The position numbers and the translations under genes are program-made. The notes below the pieces were generated by a model that worked only from the letters and a program-made list of their open reading frames with translations, had not been told where the DNA came from and ran no database searches. Shown piece after piece: positions 31,973 to 41,546 of a stretch of 64,000 bases of DNA (positions are counted from its first letter, which is position 1; each line of letters starts with the position of its first letter). The DNA comes from Mycoavidus cysteinexigens (GTDB lineage Bacteria; Pseudomonadota; Gammaproteobacteria; Burkholderiales; Burkholderiaceae), in NCBI RefSeq assembly GCF_003966915.1, contig NZ_AP018150.1:1612001-1676000 (forward strand), in the 5' to 3' direction.

Positions 31973-33646
31973 ATGCCTCATAATTCACGTTCAAGCCATA
32001 TCACGCAAGGTGTCGAACGCGCGCCCAACCGGTCTATGTATTACGCGCTGGGTTATAAAAAAGAAGATTTCGATAAACCCATGATTGGCATAGCCAACGG
32101 CCACTCTACTATCACGCCTTGTAATGCCGGCTTGCAACCCCTGGCAGACGCTGCTGTCAATTCAATTAAAAGCGCTGGCGCGAATCCTCAAATTTTTGGC
32201 ACGCCCACGATTTCCGATGCCATGTCGATGGGGACCGAAGGCATGAAATATTCACTGGTCTCGCGCGAAGTCATTGCCGATTGCATTGAGACTGCAGTGC
32301 AAGGCCAATGGATGGATGGCGTGGTTGTGATTGGCGGTTGCGATAAAAATATGCCAGGCGGGATGATTGCGCTAGCGCGCATGAATGTGCCCGGGATTTA
32401 CGTCTATGGCGGCACGATCAAGCCAGGTCACTGGCATGGCAAAGATTTAACGATTATCTCAGCTTTTGAGGCGGTGGGGCAATTTATGGCTGGCCGCATC
32501 AATCAGGAAGATTTTGAGGGCATTGAACGCAATGCTTGCCCGAGCACCGGCTCCTGCGGTGGCATGTATACCGCAAATACCATGAGCTCATCCTTTGAAG
32601 CGCTTGGCATGTCATTGCTCTATTCGTCCACCATGGCGAATCCCGATCAAGAAAAAATTGACTCCGCTGCCGCCTCGGCGCGCGTTCTGGTTGAAGCGGT
32701 CAAACGCAATTTAAAGCCGCGCGATATTATCACCAAAAAATCGATTGAAAACGCCATTTCCGTGGTCATGGCGACCGGCGGCTCAACCAATGCAATTCTG
32801 CATTATCTGGCGCTGGCCCATGCCGCTGAGATCGATTGGACCATCGATGATTTTGAGCGGATTCGTCAACGCGTTCCAGTGATTTGCGATCTCAAACCGT
32901 CGGGTCAGTATGTGGCGACCGATTTACATCGCGCCGGCGGTGTTCCGCAAGTGATGAAGATTTTATTAAATGCCGGCTTACTGCATGGCGATTGCATCAC
33001 CATCACCGGCGCTACACTCGCTGAAGAATTAGCCTCCGTGCCAGATACGCCTAACCTTGAACAAAAGGTTATTTTTCCCATTGAAAAAGCCTTATATCAG
33101 AAAGGTCATCTCGCCATTTTGAAGGGCAATTTAGCGCCAGATGGCGCGGTTGCAAAAATCAGTGGCCTCAAAAATCCTGTAATGACCGGCCCAGCGCGCG
33201 TATTTGATGACGAACAAAGCACGCTTGCCGCGATTCTGGCGGATGAGATTCAAGCCGGCGATATTCTTGTACTACGCTATCTGGGTCCCAAAGGTGGCCC
33301 TGGCATGCCTGAAATGCTCAGCCCCACTTCTGCCCTCATTGGCAAAGGCTTAGGCGAATCAGTTGGTTTAGTTACCGACGGCCGCTTTTCTGGCGGGAGT
33401 TGGGGTTTAGTGGTAGGGCACGTTGCACCTGAAGCGTTTGTAGGCGGCATGATAGGCCTGGTGCAAGAAGGCGATTCGATTACCATCGATGCGCACCGAT
33501 TACTCCTGCAATTAAATGTCGAGGAGGCTGAGCTAGAGCGCCGCCGCGCCGCCTGGAAGCAGCCAGCACCTCGCTATACGCGTGGCGTATTAGCCAAATT
33601 TGCGACTCTAGCATTGCCTGCAAACCTCGGTGCATCCACCTGCTAA
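31973..33646 (+). CDS. ilvD: Dihydroxy-acid dehydratase
   Basis: 557 residues from the ATG at 31973, chosen because AAAGGAG precedes it; the frame is open to 31949. Third common step of valine, isoleucine and leucine synthesis: dehydration of 2,3-dihydroxy acids to 2-oxo acids. Iron-sulfur ligands and active site are in [24 protein letters not shown] and [36 protein letters not shown] is the C-terminal signature. The presence of an intact gene implies at least part of branched-chain amino acid synthesis is kept. Confidence 0.97.
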   Translation: MPHNSRSSHITQGVERAPNRSMYYALGYKKEDFDKPMIGIANGHSTITPCNAGLQPLADAAVNSIKSAGANPQIFGTPTISDAMSMGTEGMKYSLVSREVIADCIETAVQGQWMDGVVVIGGCDKNMPGGMIALARMNVPGIYVYGGTIKPGHWHGKDLTIISAFEAVGQFMAGRINQEDFEGIERNACPSTGSCGGMYTANTMSSSFEALGMSLLYSSTMANPDQEKIDSAAASARVLVEAVKRNLKPRDIITKKSIENAISVVMATGGSTNAILHYLALAHAAEIDWTIDDFERIRQRVPVICDLKPSGQYVATDLHRAGGVPQVMKILLNAGLLHGDCITITGATLAEELASVPDTPNLEQKVIFPIEKALYQKGHLAILKGNLAPDGAVAKISGLKNPVMTGPARVFDDEQSTLAAILADEIQAGDILVLRYLGPKGGPGMPEMLSPTSALIGKGLGESVGLVTDGRFSGGSWGLVVGHVAPEAFVGGMIGLVQEGDSITIDAHRLLLQLNVEEAELERRRAAWKQPAPRYTRGVLAKFATLALPANLGASTC

Positions 33647-33652
33647 AGCGAA

Positions 33653-34069
33653 TTAATCACCCCGCTTATAACTGTTAGGCTGATAACCTTGCTCACGATA
33701 AAAGCGGTACCTGTCACGCGCAGCGGCAAGCTCATCCGCCCCGCTGCCAACGACTTCAAGCACGCGCGTAAACTGGGCAAAATCCGACGCTACAACAGTC
33801 CCAAGATTGAGCAAAATCCGGCCATATAAGGCGGGTTTTGCCTGCGTCGCTAAAACGATCGGGGTGACTGCACAAAGCGCATCATCTGCCATGCAATGCG
33901 GAATAAATTCAAGCGCGGAAAAGGTCCATAAGCGCGCATCAAAAACTCGCAAAAGCGCAGGCTCAGCCAGCACTAGCAAAGGCTGGCCTGCGGCATAGAC
34001 TTTGCGCGCGAGCCGGCACGCATAGTCAAGCGGATCTCCAACATGCGTATGAAAATCAATTTGCGTCAT
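33653..34069 (-). CDS. holC: DNA polymerase III subunit chi
   Basis: 138 residues from the ATG at 34069 (family start MTQIDFHTHVGDPLDYACRLARK). It links the clamp loader to single-strand binding protein at the replication fork. The C-terminal part RVLEVVG...RYRFYREQGYQP matches the family. Located 13 nt after pepA on the same strand, the usual gene order. Confidence 0.92.
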   Translation of the reverse strand: MTQIDFHTHVGDPLDYACRLARKVYAAGQPLLVLAEPALLRVFDARLWTFSALEFIPHCMADDALCAVTPIVLATQAKPALYGRILLNLGTVVASDFAQFTRVLEVVGSGADELAAARDRYRFYREQGYQPNSYKRGD

Positions 34070-34082
34070 AACGGATAAGCCA

Positions 34083-35609
34083 TTAGCGAGTTGCGCGCTC
34101 AAGCAAAAATTGCGTCAACAATGGCACCGGCCGCCCAGTTGCGCCTTTGGCCGCGCCGCTTTTCCAGGCAGTACCTGCAATATCCAAATGCGCCCAAGGA
34201 TAAGCTTGCGTAAAGCGAGCTAAGAAACAAGCCGCAGTAACACTACCGGCAGGACGCCCGCCGATGTTCGCCATATCGGCAAAATTTGATTTCAGTTGTT
34301 CTTGATATTCATCATCAAGCGGCATACGCCATGCCGCATCAGCCGACACTGCGGCAGCCGCAAGTAATTCATTCGCGACTACGTCTTCTTTCGTATATAA
34401 GCCACTATGATGGTGGCCTAGCGCGATCACACACGCCCCGGTTAGGGTTGCAATATCAATCACAAGCGCCGGTTTAAAACGCTCAACATAAGTTAGTGCA
34501 TCGCACAAAATCAAACGCCCTTCAGCATCTGTATTCAAAACCTCAATCGTCTGTCCTGACATGCTCGTCAAAATATCGCCTGGTTTATAGGCATTGCCCG
34601 CGGGCAGGTTTTCACAAGTTGGAATCACGACAATAAGATTCAGCTTTACACCGAGTTCGGCTACCACACGCAACACGCCAAGCGCCGCGGCCGCGCCACA
34701 CATATCGTACTTCATTTCATCCATGCCTTCGCCGGGTTTGAGCGAAATCCCGCCCGCATCGAAAGTAATCCCCTTGCCGACCAGGACAATCGGCTTGGTT
34801 TTTGCCGCCGCCCCTTGATAATGCAACACAATCAGTTTTGGTGCTTCGGTCGAGCCTTTGGCAACCGCTAGAAATGCGCCCATTTTTAGCTTTTCTAATT
34901 GTTTTTGCTCCAATACCTCGGCTTTTAATGCAAATTCACGCGCCAGCTCTTGCGCCGTCTGCGCTAAGTAAGCTGGCGTGCAAATATTGCCAGGCAAATT
35001 GGCTAAATCACGCGTAAGATCCATCCCGTTAGCCAGCGCAACACCCTGTTTAGCCGCCACTTTGGCATTTTTTTCGTCCGCTGCATGCACCGTGATAATG
35101 ACCTTTTGGGGCCGAGCCTGGCTAGGCTCAGAGGTGCTTTTTAGCTGCGTAAATTGATAGGCGATTTCGCGCATTAAACTAATCGACAAGCGCACCCCTG
35201 CTGCCGCAGCCAATTCGTTGCTGCATTCTTGGGCCAGTGTCCAGCATACATTTTTGATGCGTGGAAACAACGTGGGCGTGATTAAAAGCGCGCGCGCCAC
35301 GGCCCGCGTGGCTTGCGTAAAAACTTTCGCGTTAAGATTCTCACGTGGCCCAAGGCCAACCACTAAAACGCGAGCTGCGCTCGGACCGACGGTCTCATGC
35401 AACATCCGCACCACGCCGCACTTGCCGCTGACCTCGCCTGCTTTTACGAGCCGACCCACTGCGCCATCCATTGCTTGATCGATTTGTTTAGCAATACCTA
35501 ACAGGGAACTGCCTTCAAAGAGCCCAATCACTATACAATTAGACTGCGCCTGCAGCATTTCAGTTTGGGTGGCTCTATTCCAGTTACATGCTTTTATGCT
35601 AAAGTCCAT
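34083..35609 (-). CDS. pepA: Leucyl aminopeptidase (cytosol aminopeptidase, M17)
   Basis: 508 residues from the ATG at 35609, preceded by AAGGAGAG; the frame opens further upstream. Two-domain M17 peptidase. Metal and catalytic residues lie in [35 protein letters not shown] and the signature [10 protein letters not shown] (near 335). It removes N-terminal residues from peptides in the cytoplasm, and in E. coli also binds DNA in Xer recombination. Divergent from lptF. Confidence 0.95.
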   Translation of the reverse strand: MDFSIKACNWNRATQTEMLQAQSNCIVIGLFEGSSLLGIAKQIDQAMDGAVGRLVKAGEVSGKCGVVRMLHETVGPSAARVLVVGLGPRENLNAKVFTQATRAVARALLITPTLFPRIKNVCWTLAQECSNELAAAAGVRLSISLMREIAYQFTQLKSTSEPSQARPQKVIITVHAADEKNAKVAAKQGVALANGMDLTRDLANLPGNICTPAYLAQTAQELAREFALKAEVLEQKQLEKLKMGAFLAVAKGSTEAPKLIVLHYQGAAAKTKPIVLVGKGITFDAGGISLKPGEGMDEMKYDMCGAAAALGVLRVVAELGVKLNLIVVIPTCENLPAGNAYKPGDILTSMSGQTIEVLNTDAEGRLILCDALTYVERFKPALVIDIATLTGACVIALGHHHSGLYTKEDVVANELLAAAAVSADAAWRMPLDDEYQEQLKSNFADMANIGGRPAGSVTAACFLARFTQAYPWAHLDIAGTAWKSGAAKGATGRPVPLLTQFLLERATR

Positions 35610-35703
35610 CGCGCTCTCCTTGGATAAATTGGGGTTGCTTTGAAGCAAACCATGATTATCCGCTATTTTCTTTAGTCGCTACTATGTGGCCGCTACAACC
35701 GCC

Positions 35704-36801
35704 ATGATTTTCGAACGTTCCCTGCAACGCGAGCTTGCATATACGGCGCTAGCCGTGTTTATGGTGTTGCTAACCATTATGTTAGCCACCATGATGATTC
35801 GCATTGTCGGCTTTGCCGCCTCAGGCAAGGTCGATCCGCGCGATGTACTTTCGCTGATTGGCCTTACCGTGATTGGTTATCTCGCCGTCATGCTGATTGT
35901 GACACTATTTGTCACAATTCTGTTTGTACTGACCCGCTGGTACCGAGATTCAGAAATGGTGGTTTGGATGTCATCTGGCGTTAGTCTGACGCATTTGATT
36001 AAGCCAATTGCGGTTTTTTCGGCGCCGTTGATTGTAGCCATTACGTTTTTCGCTTTCGTCGGCTGGCCCTGGTCAAACGAACAGAGCAAAATTTTGCGCG
36101 AACATTTTGCGCAGCGTGACGAGGTTTCTTTGCTGGCACCGGGTCAGTTTCGAGAATCCGCCGCGAACAAGCGGGTTTTTTTCATCGAAAGCATCTCGCC
36201 TGACGCCACCCAGGTACGCAATGTTTTTGTCAGTAGTACCGAAAATGGCAAAGTCAGCATTATCGTTTCAAGCCAGGGGCACATCATGACGCAACCTGAT
36301 GGCGAGCGTTTTGTGGTGCTTGAAAATGGGCGTCGCTACGATGGTCAACCGGGCCAACCTGACTACCGCATTATGTCATTTGAACGCTATGGGGTGCGCA
36401 TTGGCGAACAACGCTTTGTTAACACCCCCTCCTCGACCAGCACCTCAACTTTACAACTTATCCAGCAGCCCAGTTCAGTCAATTTAGCCGAACTTGCATG
36501 GCGCGCAGGTTTGCCATTGATTGCGATCAATTTGATGCTGCTCGCCATTCCGCTGGCCTATCAAAATCCCCGCCGCAGCCGCACCATCAATTTGGTTATG
36601 GCGGTTTTGATTTACCTGACCTATTCAAATCTACTGAACTTAATGCAATCTTGGATTGAGCAAGGCAAAATCTCGTTCGGCGTAGGGCTATGCATCTTGC
36701 ATCTGATTGCTGCCGCTGTGGTCGCGCTACTTTTTGGGTTACGCACCCTTCAGCGGCCGTGGCTTAGCTATCTATCGATGGCTAGATCTAAAGAGAAATA
36801 A
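35704..36801 (+). CDS. lptF: Lipopolysaccharide export permease LptF
   Basis: 365 residues from the ATG at 35704; a GTG frame start lies six codons earlier. Six membrane segments in two groups, with a large periplasmic beta-jellyroll between (about 125-260). The N-terminal MIFERSLQRELAYTALAVF is typical. With LptG and LptB it extracts LPS from the inner membrane. It is followed 3 nt later by lptG. Confidence 0.94.
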   Translation: MIFERSLQRELAYTALAVFMVLLTIMLATMMIRIVGFAASGKVDPRDVLSLIGLTVIGYLAVMLIVTLFVTILFVLTRWYRDSEMVVWMSSGVSLTHLIKPIAVFSAPLIVAITFFAFVGWPWSNEQSKILREHFAQRDEVSLLAPGQFRESAANKRVFFIESISPDATQVRNVFVSSTENGKVSIIVSSQGHIMTQPDGERFVVLENGRRYDGQPGQPDYRIMSFERYGVRIGEQRFVNTPSSTSTSTLQLIQQPSSVNLAELAWRAGLPLIAINLMLLAIPLAYQNPRRSRTINLVMAVLIYLTYSNLLNLMQSWIEQGKISFGVGLCILHLIAAAVVALLFGLRTLQRPWLSYLSMARSKEK

Positions 36802-36804
36802 ATT

Positions 36805-37998
36805 ATGTCTGCTCCTGCAATGCCCACTTCTCTATTGGTCTACGAAGGTTATTTAGCGCGCCAGATTTATGCCACGTTCGGCTTTGTGCTGTTTGCATTT
36901 TCTGGGCTCTTCTTCTTTTTTGATTTGATTAGCGAGCTCAACTCAATCGGACAGCACAATTATAAGTTTGGTTACGCTGTGATACGCGTCGCTTTACTCG
37001 CTCCATCTCGCTTATACGAAATTATTCCAGTGGCGGCGTTAATTAGCGCAATTTATATCTTCGCCACCATGGCCGCCAACTCGGAGTACACCATCTTGCG
37101 CATTAGCGGTTTATCGACCCGGCACGCCCTTGGCGCTTTAGCCAAAATTGGCGTACCGTTAGTTGCCGCTACTTTTCTCCTGGGCGAAGCAGTGAGCCCT
37201 TACGCAGATCAATTATCGGAGCGTGTGCGACTCGAAGCATTAGGCTCCTCCGTATCCTCGAATTTTCGCTCTGGGGTGTGGGTCAAAGATACGCTAGACA
37301 ATGACGGCGCAGGGCGTCCAGTCATGCGCTTTCTGAATGTTGGCGAACTCATGCCTGATGCAACAATTCGCCATGTTCGAATTTATGAATTCGATCATCA
37401 ATTTCAATTAACCGATGTACGCGTTGCTCAACGAGGCAAATTTATCCCTCCTGATCATTGGCAGCTGACTGAGGTTCATGCAACCCACTTATCTAAACCA
37501 ACCTCCTTGCCGCCATCAAGCAGTGTGGTGAATCAAAAACCTGACCTGTTGCAACCGATTTATCACGCGGCTCAAGTTGCCTTGCCCGAATATTTAATGC
37601 GCTCCCAACTGACCCCCCAAATTCTCTCTGTGCTGCTGGTCGCGCCTGACCGTATGTCAATGCTCGATTTATTTTCATATATTCGCCATTTACAAGAAAA
37701 TCATCAAGACACGCAGCGCTATGAGATTGCCCTCTGGCGCAAATTTCTCTACCCCTTCACGGTTTGGGTCATGCTTGCGCTTTCTTTGCCATTTGCCTAT
37801 CTACATACCCGCGCCGGCGTAGTCGGCGTTAAAGTATTTGGCGGCATTATGCTCGGCATGAGCTTTCAGCTCATCAACACCCTATTCTCCCATATCGGCA
37901 CGCTCAATACCTGGCCCGCGCCGCTTACCGCTGCTACGCCAAGCCTGATTTATATTGCATTTGGCTTAATTGCACTGCGTTGGGTTGACCGCCATTAA
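36805..37998 (+). CDS. lptG: Lipopolysaccharide export permease LptG
   Basis: 397 residues, same fold as LptF: N-terminal membrane segments with RQIYATFGFVLFAFSGLFFFFDL, periplasmic jellyroll (about 135-270), C-terminal group of three segments with WRKFLYPFTVWVMLALSLPFAY. Partner of LptF in the LPS exporter. Short insertions in the periplasmic part (Pro/Ser-rich near 230) are common in Burkholderiaceae. Confidence 0.94.
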   Translation: MSAPAMPTSLLVYEGYLARQIYATFGFVLFAFSGLFFFFDLISELNSIGQHNYKFGYAVIRVALLAPSRLYEIIPVAALISAIYIFATMAANSEYTILRISGLSTRHALGALAKIGVPLVAATFLLGEAVSPYADQLSERVRLEALGSSVSSNFRSGVWVKDTLDNDGAGRPVMRFLNVGELMPDATIRHVRIYEFDHQFQLTDVRVAQRGKFIPPDHWQLTEVHATHLSKPTSLPPSSSVVNQKPDLLQPIYHAAQVALPEYLMRSQLTPQILSVLLVAPDRMSMLDLFSYIRHLQENHQDTQRYEIALWRKFLYPFTVWVMLALSLPFAYLHTRAGVVGVKVFGGIMLGMSFQLINTLFSHIGTLNTWPAPLTAATPSLIYIAFGLIALRWVDRH

Positions 37999-38082
37999 TG
38001 GCCTAGCCACAGATTAAATCTCTCGCCATTCACGCCAAAATTGCGTAAACTATGTTTATATTGGCATCCTTAGGAAGGTGAT

Positions 38083-38526
38083 ATGAACTCTACCGCAGCC
38101 CATATCTCTACTGGCGTTTTACTGGGCGGCACAGCCGTCTTAAATCAAGCGCCGCACTCAGCGCTAGAATGGGTTAACATCATTCGGCGCGGCATTTCAT
38201 CCCGCGCGGTAGATGCCATGCTGAAGTCCATTGGCCTATCGCAAGCCGAGCTTGCCACAGCCCTTGCGATTCCGGAGCGCACCCTTGCTCGGCGCAAGCG
38301 TGAAGGCTTGCTGAGTAGCGAAGAATCCTCCAAACTCTTTAGACTAGCACGCGTCGTCGTGCGCGCTACACAGACTTTCGCAGACTTAAAAACGGCTACC
38401 GATTGGCTAAAATCCCCTACCCCAGCGCTGGGTGGAGCAACTCCACTCAGTCTAGTCGATACGGATATTGGCGCGGAGAGCGTCTTGGACACCCTAGGTC
38501 GAATCGAACAAGGGGTGTTTTGCTAA
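38083..38526 (+). CDS. Xre/ParS-type antitoxin
   Basis: 147 residues. Helix-turn-helix-like region LKSIGLSQAELATALAIPERTLARRKREGLLS (about 47-78) and the C-terminal toxin-binding ParS/MbcA domain (LARVVVRATQTFADLKTATDWLKSPTPALGGATPLSLVDTD region, ending with an LxxxxGVFC tail). Such antitoxins pair with RES-domain toxins, and one is encoded at 39534. Here, however, cysB lies between them. AAGGTGA precedes the ATG. Confidence 0.85.
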   Translation: MNSTAAHISTGVLLGGTAVLNQAPHSALEWVNIIRRGISSRAVDAMLKSIGLSQAELATALAIPERTLARRKREGLLSSEESSKLFRLARVVVRATQTFADLKTATDWLKSPTPALGGATPLSLVDTDIGAESVLDTLGRIEQGVFC

Positions 38527-38551
38527 ACGACTCCACAGCGCCCACTCAGAT

Positions 38552-39493
38552 ATGAACCTGCATCAGTTTTACTTTGTGCGCGAAGCCGTTCGGCGAAGTT
38601 TCAATTTAACTGAAGCGGCTAAAGCACTGGCGACGTCACAGCCCGGCGTATCAAAAGCGATTATCGAACTTGAAGATGAATTAGGGGTCGATATTTTTAG
38701 GCGGCATGGCAAGCGAGTACGCTCACTCACTGAGCCTGGACGCGCGATTTTACTATCCGTTGAAAAAATTCTGCAAGAAATCGATAATATTAAACGTGTA
38801 GGCAAAGAGTATGCTGAGCAAGATCAGGGCAAACTCGTACTGGCTGCTGCCCAAGCCTGCACCCGCTACACGCTGCCCTCTATCGTTACGGAATTCAAGA
38901 AAAAATTTCCCCGCGTGCGCTTATCCATTATGCCAGGCACGCCCACTCAAGTAGCAGATCGAGTCAATAGCGAGGAGGCAGATCTCGGGCTAATTACCGC
39001 AGCGGTGACGGGTTATCCAGAACTCAATTTAGTACCCTCTGCGCCCTGGCATTATGTCGCTGTCATGCCGAGCAATCACCCGCTGATGGCCAATGAGCTA
39101 TTCACCCTTGAAGAGCTCGCACGCTATCCGCTACTGATCTATGACACTGGCTGCACAAGTAGCTACGCTAAGCTGATTCAAACGTTTGAGCTCCAGTCAC
39201 TAACCCCAGAAATTGCGCTTAGAGCGACTGACGCTGACACCATCAAAACCTATCTTGAACTAGGTTTAGGCATTGGGATCGTACCCAATATCACCGTGGA
39301 TGCCCAACTCAAGAGCGGCACGCTACGCGCACTGTCATTAGCTCATTTATTTGGCAGCTATATGAGCTATATTGTGCATAAACAAGGGGTTTACCTACGC
39401 CGCTATATGACTACCCTGATTGAAATGCTAGCGGCGCAACACAGCGAAGTTGAACCCATGCCAAATGACGAATATTCAACTAACGCACTTTAA
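38552..39493 (+). CDS. cysB: LysR-type regulator CysB
   Basis: 313 residues. N-terminal winged HTH (residues 1-60, FNLTEAAKALATSQPGVSKAIIELE) and C-terminal effector-binding domain with TPTQVADRVNSEEADLGLITAAV and the TGCTSSYAKLIQTFE segment typical of CysB/Cbl. It controls sulfate uptake and cysteine synthesis with N-acetylserine as coinducer. It starts 25 nt after the antitoxin gene and ends 40 nt before the toxin gene, so it is probably cotranscribed with both. If the organism is a cysteine auxotroph, as in Mycoavidus, retention of cysB is notable. Confidence 0.92.
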   Translation: MNLHQFYFVREAVRRSFNLTEAAKALATSQPGVSKAIIELEDELGVDIFRRHGKRVRSLTEPGRAILLSVEKILQEIDNIKRVGKEYAEQDQGKLVLAAAQACTRYTLPSIVTEFKKKFPRVRLSIMPGTPTQVADRVNSEEADLGLITAAVTGYPELNLVPSAPWHYVAVMPSNHPLMANELFTLEELARYPLLIYDTGCTSSYAKLIQTFELQSLTPEIALRATDADTIKTYLELGLGIGIVPNITVDAQLKSGTLRALSLAHLFGSYMSYIVHKQGVYLRRYMTTLIEMLAAQHSEVEPMPNDEYSTNAL

Positions 39494-39533
39494 ACCCATA
39501 GACGAATTAACACTGCTCTGGTGTGCATAATCC

Positions 39534-40001
39534 ATGCTAACCGTTTGGCGGATTGTAGTTGAGCAGCATGCCCCCACAGCTTTTTCGGGTGAAGGGGCGC
39601 GTTTATATGGCGGGCGCTGGAATCCCAAAGGAATTTCCGTTATTTATACGGCCCAAAGTCAGTCGCTGGCCGCCTTAGAAATGCTTGCGCAAGATATGCC
39701 GCTACGCGCTCGTTATCTGATGATTCCAGCCAAAGTGCCCAAGCAACTGATTGCCGCCCTCGACTTGCCACAACTCCCCAGCAACTGGCGCGAACCCGCG
39801 GCGCGCAGTACGCTACAAATGATTGGCGCAACCTGGGTTAATACTGGACAGAGTGCCGTACTTGCGGTTCCTAGTGTGATTATCCCAACCGAATTGAATT
39901 ACATACTGAATCCGAAGCATCCCGATTTCCCTAAGATTGAGCTTGGGCAACCTACTCCATTTACGCTTGATATGCGGCTTTTAAGCAATCTGATGCAATA
40001 G
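39534..40001 (+). CDS. RES-domain toxin
   Basis: 155 residues, the size of RES toxins, which consume NAD+. Family landmarks: WRI at residue 5-7, GEGARLYGGRWNPKGISVIYT (Arg), SLAALEML (Glu) and VPSVIIPTELNYILNPKHPDF toward the end, with a Ser in the third conserved position. The partner Xre/ParS antitoxin is encoded 1 kb upstream, separated by cysB. No Shine-Dalgarno is obvious. Confidence 0.88.
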   Translation: MLTVWRIVVEQHAPTAFSGEGARLYGGRWNPKGISVIYTAQSQSLAALEMLAQDMPLRARYLMIPAKVPKQLIAALDLPQLPSNWREPAARSTLQMIGATWVNTGQSAVLAVPSVIIPTELNYILNPKHPDFPKIELGQPTPFTLDMRLLSNLMQ

Positions 40002-40229
40002 GTATAGGCCGCCTATTGGTAGCTACAGCGTCGATCAAGTTCCTTTTAGAAGTCTCATGGCTAAAGTCCTCTATCTCTACCCAATCCTCATAATGCTAAG
40101 TACTGCGCACCGCGTAACCATTACACTGTTTTCAAGCTTATTACGCGTTTTGCGTTTTGGATCAAGCAATTGCACAAAATACGGTTGCGGGTTCGATAAC
40201 ATCAGGTTTTTTCACAAAAACCCTTTCCT
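40002..40229. other. Intergenic region
   Basis: About 230 bases between convergent genes. A 65-codon frame at 40057 shows no family signs. No clear terminator hairpin found. Confidence 0.35.
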
Positions 40230-40877
40230 CTACTCTTTTCGGTTCGTAAATTGAACTGTTATAAAACGCAATGGCTTTAGCGATGGTTGCATATGGCTCT
40301 TATTTATCGATGACCGCATTTTGCTCTTAAACTGTTCCATAGAAAAAGGGCATGTCAATCCTTTCTCATGACACAATCGCTTGAACTCATTGAACTGTTG
40401 AACGTCCTTACGCCCCTCTGACTCCCAGGTGATTATAGGAAGTTTTAACATTTGTTGGATGATCTTTTTATGCTGGTCCGTCCACTGCACTCTCGGACTC
40501 CGCCGCCGTATTTCGTCGGGAAATAATTCTCCCCGTCTCTTATTAAATGTAGTTTGTCCAGGAAAAACGGTGTCTCCTCTCTCTTTGCAAGCAGCCAAAA
40601 AATCCTTGTATGTTTTTACGCCGCTGAGAATGAAGTTATCATTTTCTGGGTTCCAACGTAATCGCGGCCCATCCGACGTTAGCGCATTGTTCACGCTAAA
40701 CTGCACGATGTTATATTCCCTCCTTTTACCTTTCGGGTCGACAACTTCTTTGTTAAGTACCGTTTCTAGCCACGACCGTGTCTCATCCCGCTTTCTTTTT
40801 GGCGCAGGTGTTGATGTTACTGTTTCGAGTGGTCCGTTGTTACCCTCGGATCCTCTTGACGATTGAATACGATTCAT
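40230..40877 (-). CDS. Candidate host-directed protein with NLS-like signal
   Basis: 215 residues, very basic, no signal peptide or membrane segment. A cluster APKRKRDE at about residues 25-32 fits a monopartite nuclear localisation signal. Two related segments follow: RLRWNPENDNFIL (about 73) and RVQWTDQHKKIIQQML (about 129), each leading into a helix with a conserved Phe-x-x-x-C-x-E-x-G pattern (DFLAACKERG; EFKRLCHEKG). This hints at a duplicated SANT/Myb-like three-helix unit. GAGGAAA precedes the ATG. The gene borders the secretion operon and is divergent from it, so it is a reasonable effector candidate. No family recognised; a bacterial nucleic-acid-binding protein is the alternative. 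Confidence 0.6.
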   Translation of the reverse strand: MNRIQSSRGSEGNNGPLETVTSTPAPKRKRDETRSWLETVLNKEVVDPKGKRREYNIVQFSVNNALTSDGPRLRWNPENDNFILSGVKTYKDFLAACKERGDTVFPGQTTFNKRRGELFPDEIRRRSPRVQWTDQHKKIIQQMLKLPIITWESEGRKDVQQFNEFKRLCHEKGLTCPFSMEQFKSKMRSSINKSHMQPSLKPLRFITVQFTNRKE

Positions 40878-41390
40878 ACATTTTCCTCACCGCAGTAGAA
40901 TATAAAGCGCTAAGATATAAACAAACTATCTTTTTAACCTTTCATCCACGAAACCGTTAAACGATAACCGAATCATTACTTTTATGGTCAGACAAACCAA
41001 TAGCTAAAAATGACTCGCCAAGAGTTTCTTAGTGTTCTAGATTCGGTTACTTATCGCTAATTAAAAGCGACCCATATCGACTCCCGCATAATGAAAAATA
41101 TCACTGTAGGCAAAAAGCCTGCATGAGCAGAAATTTGGATGCACACAAAGCGGATATGCGATGCATACAACTTAGTGACATAAACGACGATACGCAATTA
41201 AACTATAAAGTTTTTCTGCTTGCTTATAATCTTTTTTAAGCCGATTTTAAGATTTTAATTTTTATTTCTCCAGCTTAATTCGATTCTCCAACTCATTGTT
41301 TTTTTTTGCTTTTTTGAAAAACTTCAGCGCCAGGCCAAGCACTCCTTTTCATTACCTTTGGTTACCCAATAACCCTAAACCTTAAAAACT
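40878..41390. other. AT-rich upstream region of the secretion operon
   Basis: About 510 bases without a gene. A TATAAT at 41225-41230 could be the -10 box of the operon that starts with the structured leader, but no good -35 box is at the right distance. Promoters for the divergent gene must also lie here. Confidence 0.4.
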
Positions 41391-41533
41391 GCCTGCACAA
41401 CGCGTCAATACACTGTGCAGGCAAACTACAGACAGCGGTCAATCCATTTTCTAAATTACGTTTTGTCGGTCGCTTCCTCTTGCGCCGACAGGTCTTTCCC
41501 GCCGGGCGTGATCCCCGTCCGGTGGGTTTTTTT
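41391..41533 (+). promoter_or_regulatory. Structured leader with intrinsic terminator before virB11
   Basis: Three hairpins in 143 bases: (1) perfect 9-bp stem GCCTGCACA/TGTGCAGGC at 41391-41422; (2) TGTCGG-t-CGC paired with GCGCCGACA at 41464-41490; (3) an 8-bp stem CCCGCCGG/CCGGTGGG at 41498-41526 followed directly by seven T, a typical intrinsic terminator. The virB11 ATG is only 14 bases after the T-tract, so no promoter fits between. Transcription of the whole operon must pass this terminator, which suggests attenuation. A small RNA ending here is the alternative. Confidence 0.75.
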
Positions 41534-41546
41534 GAAGCCCCAGAAA

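Noticed and set aside
41415-41546. N-terminal extension of VirB11 to the ATG at 41415
   Set aside because: The extension covers the hairpins and terminator, and the family N-terminus begins after 41547.
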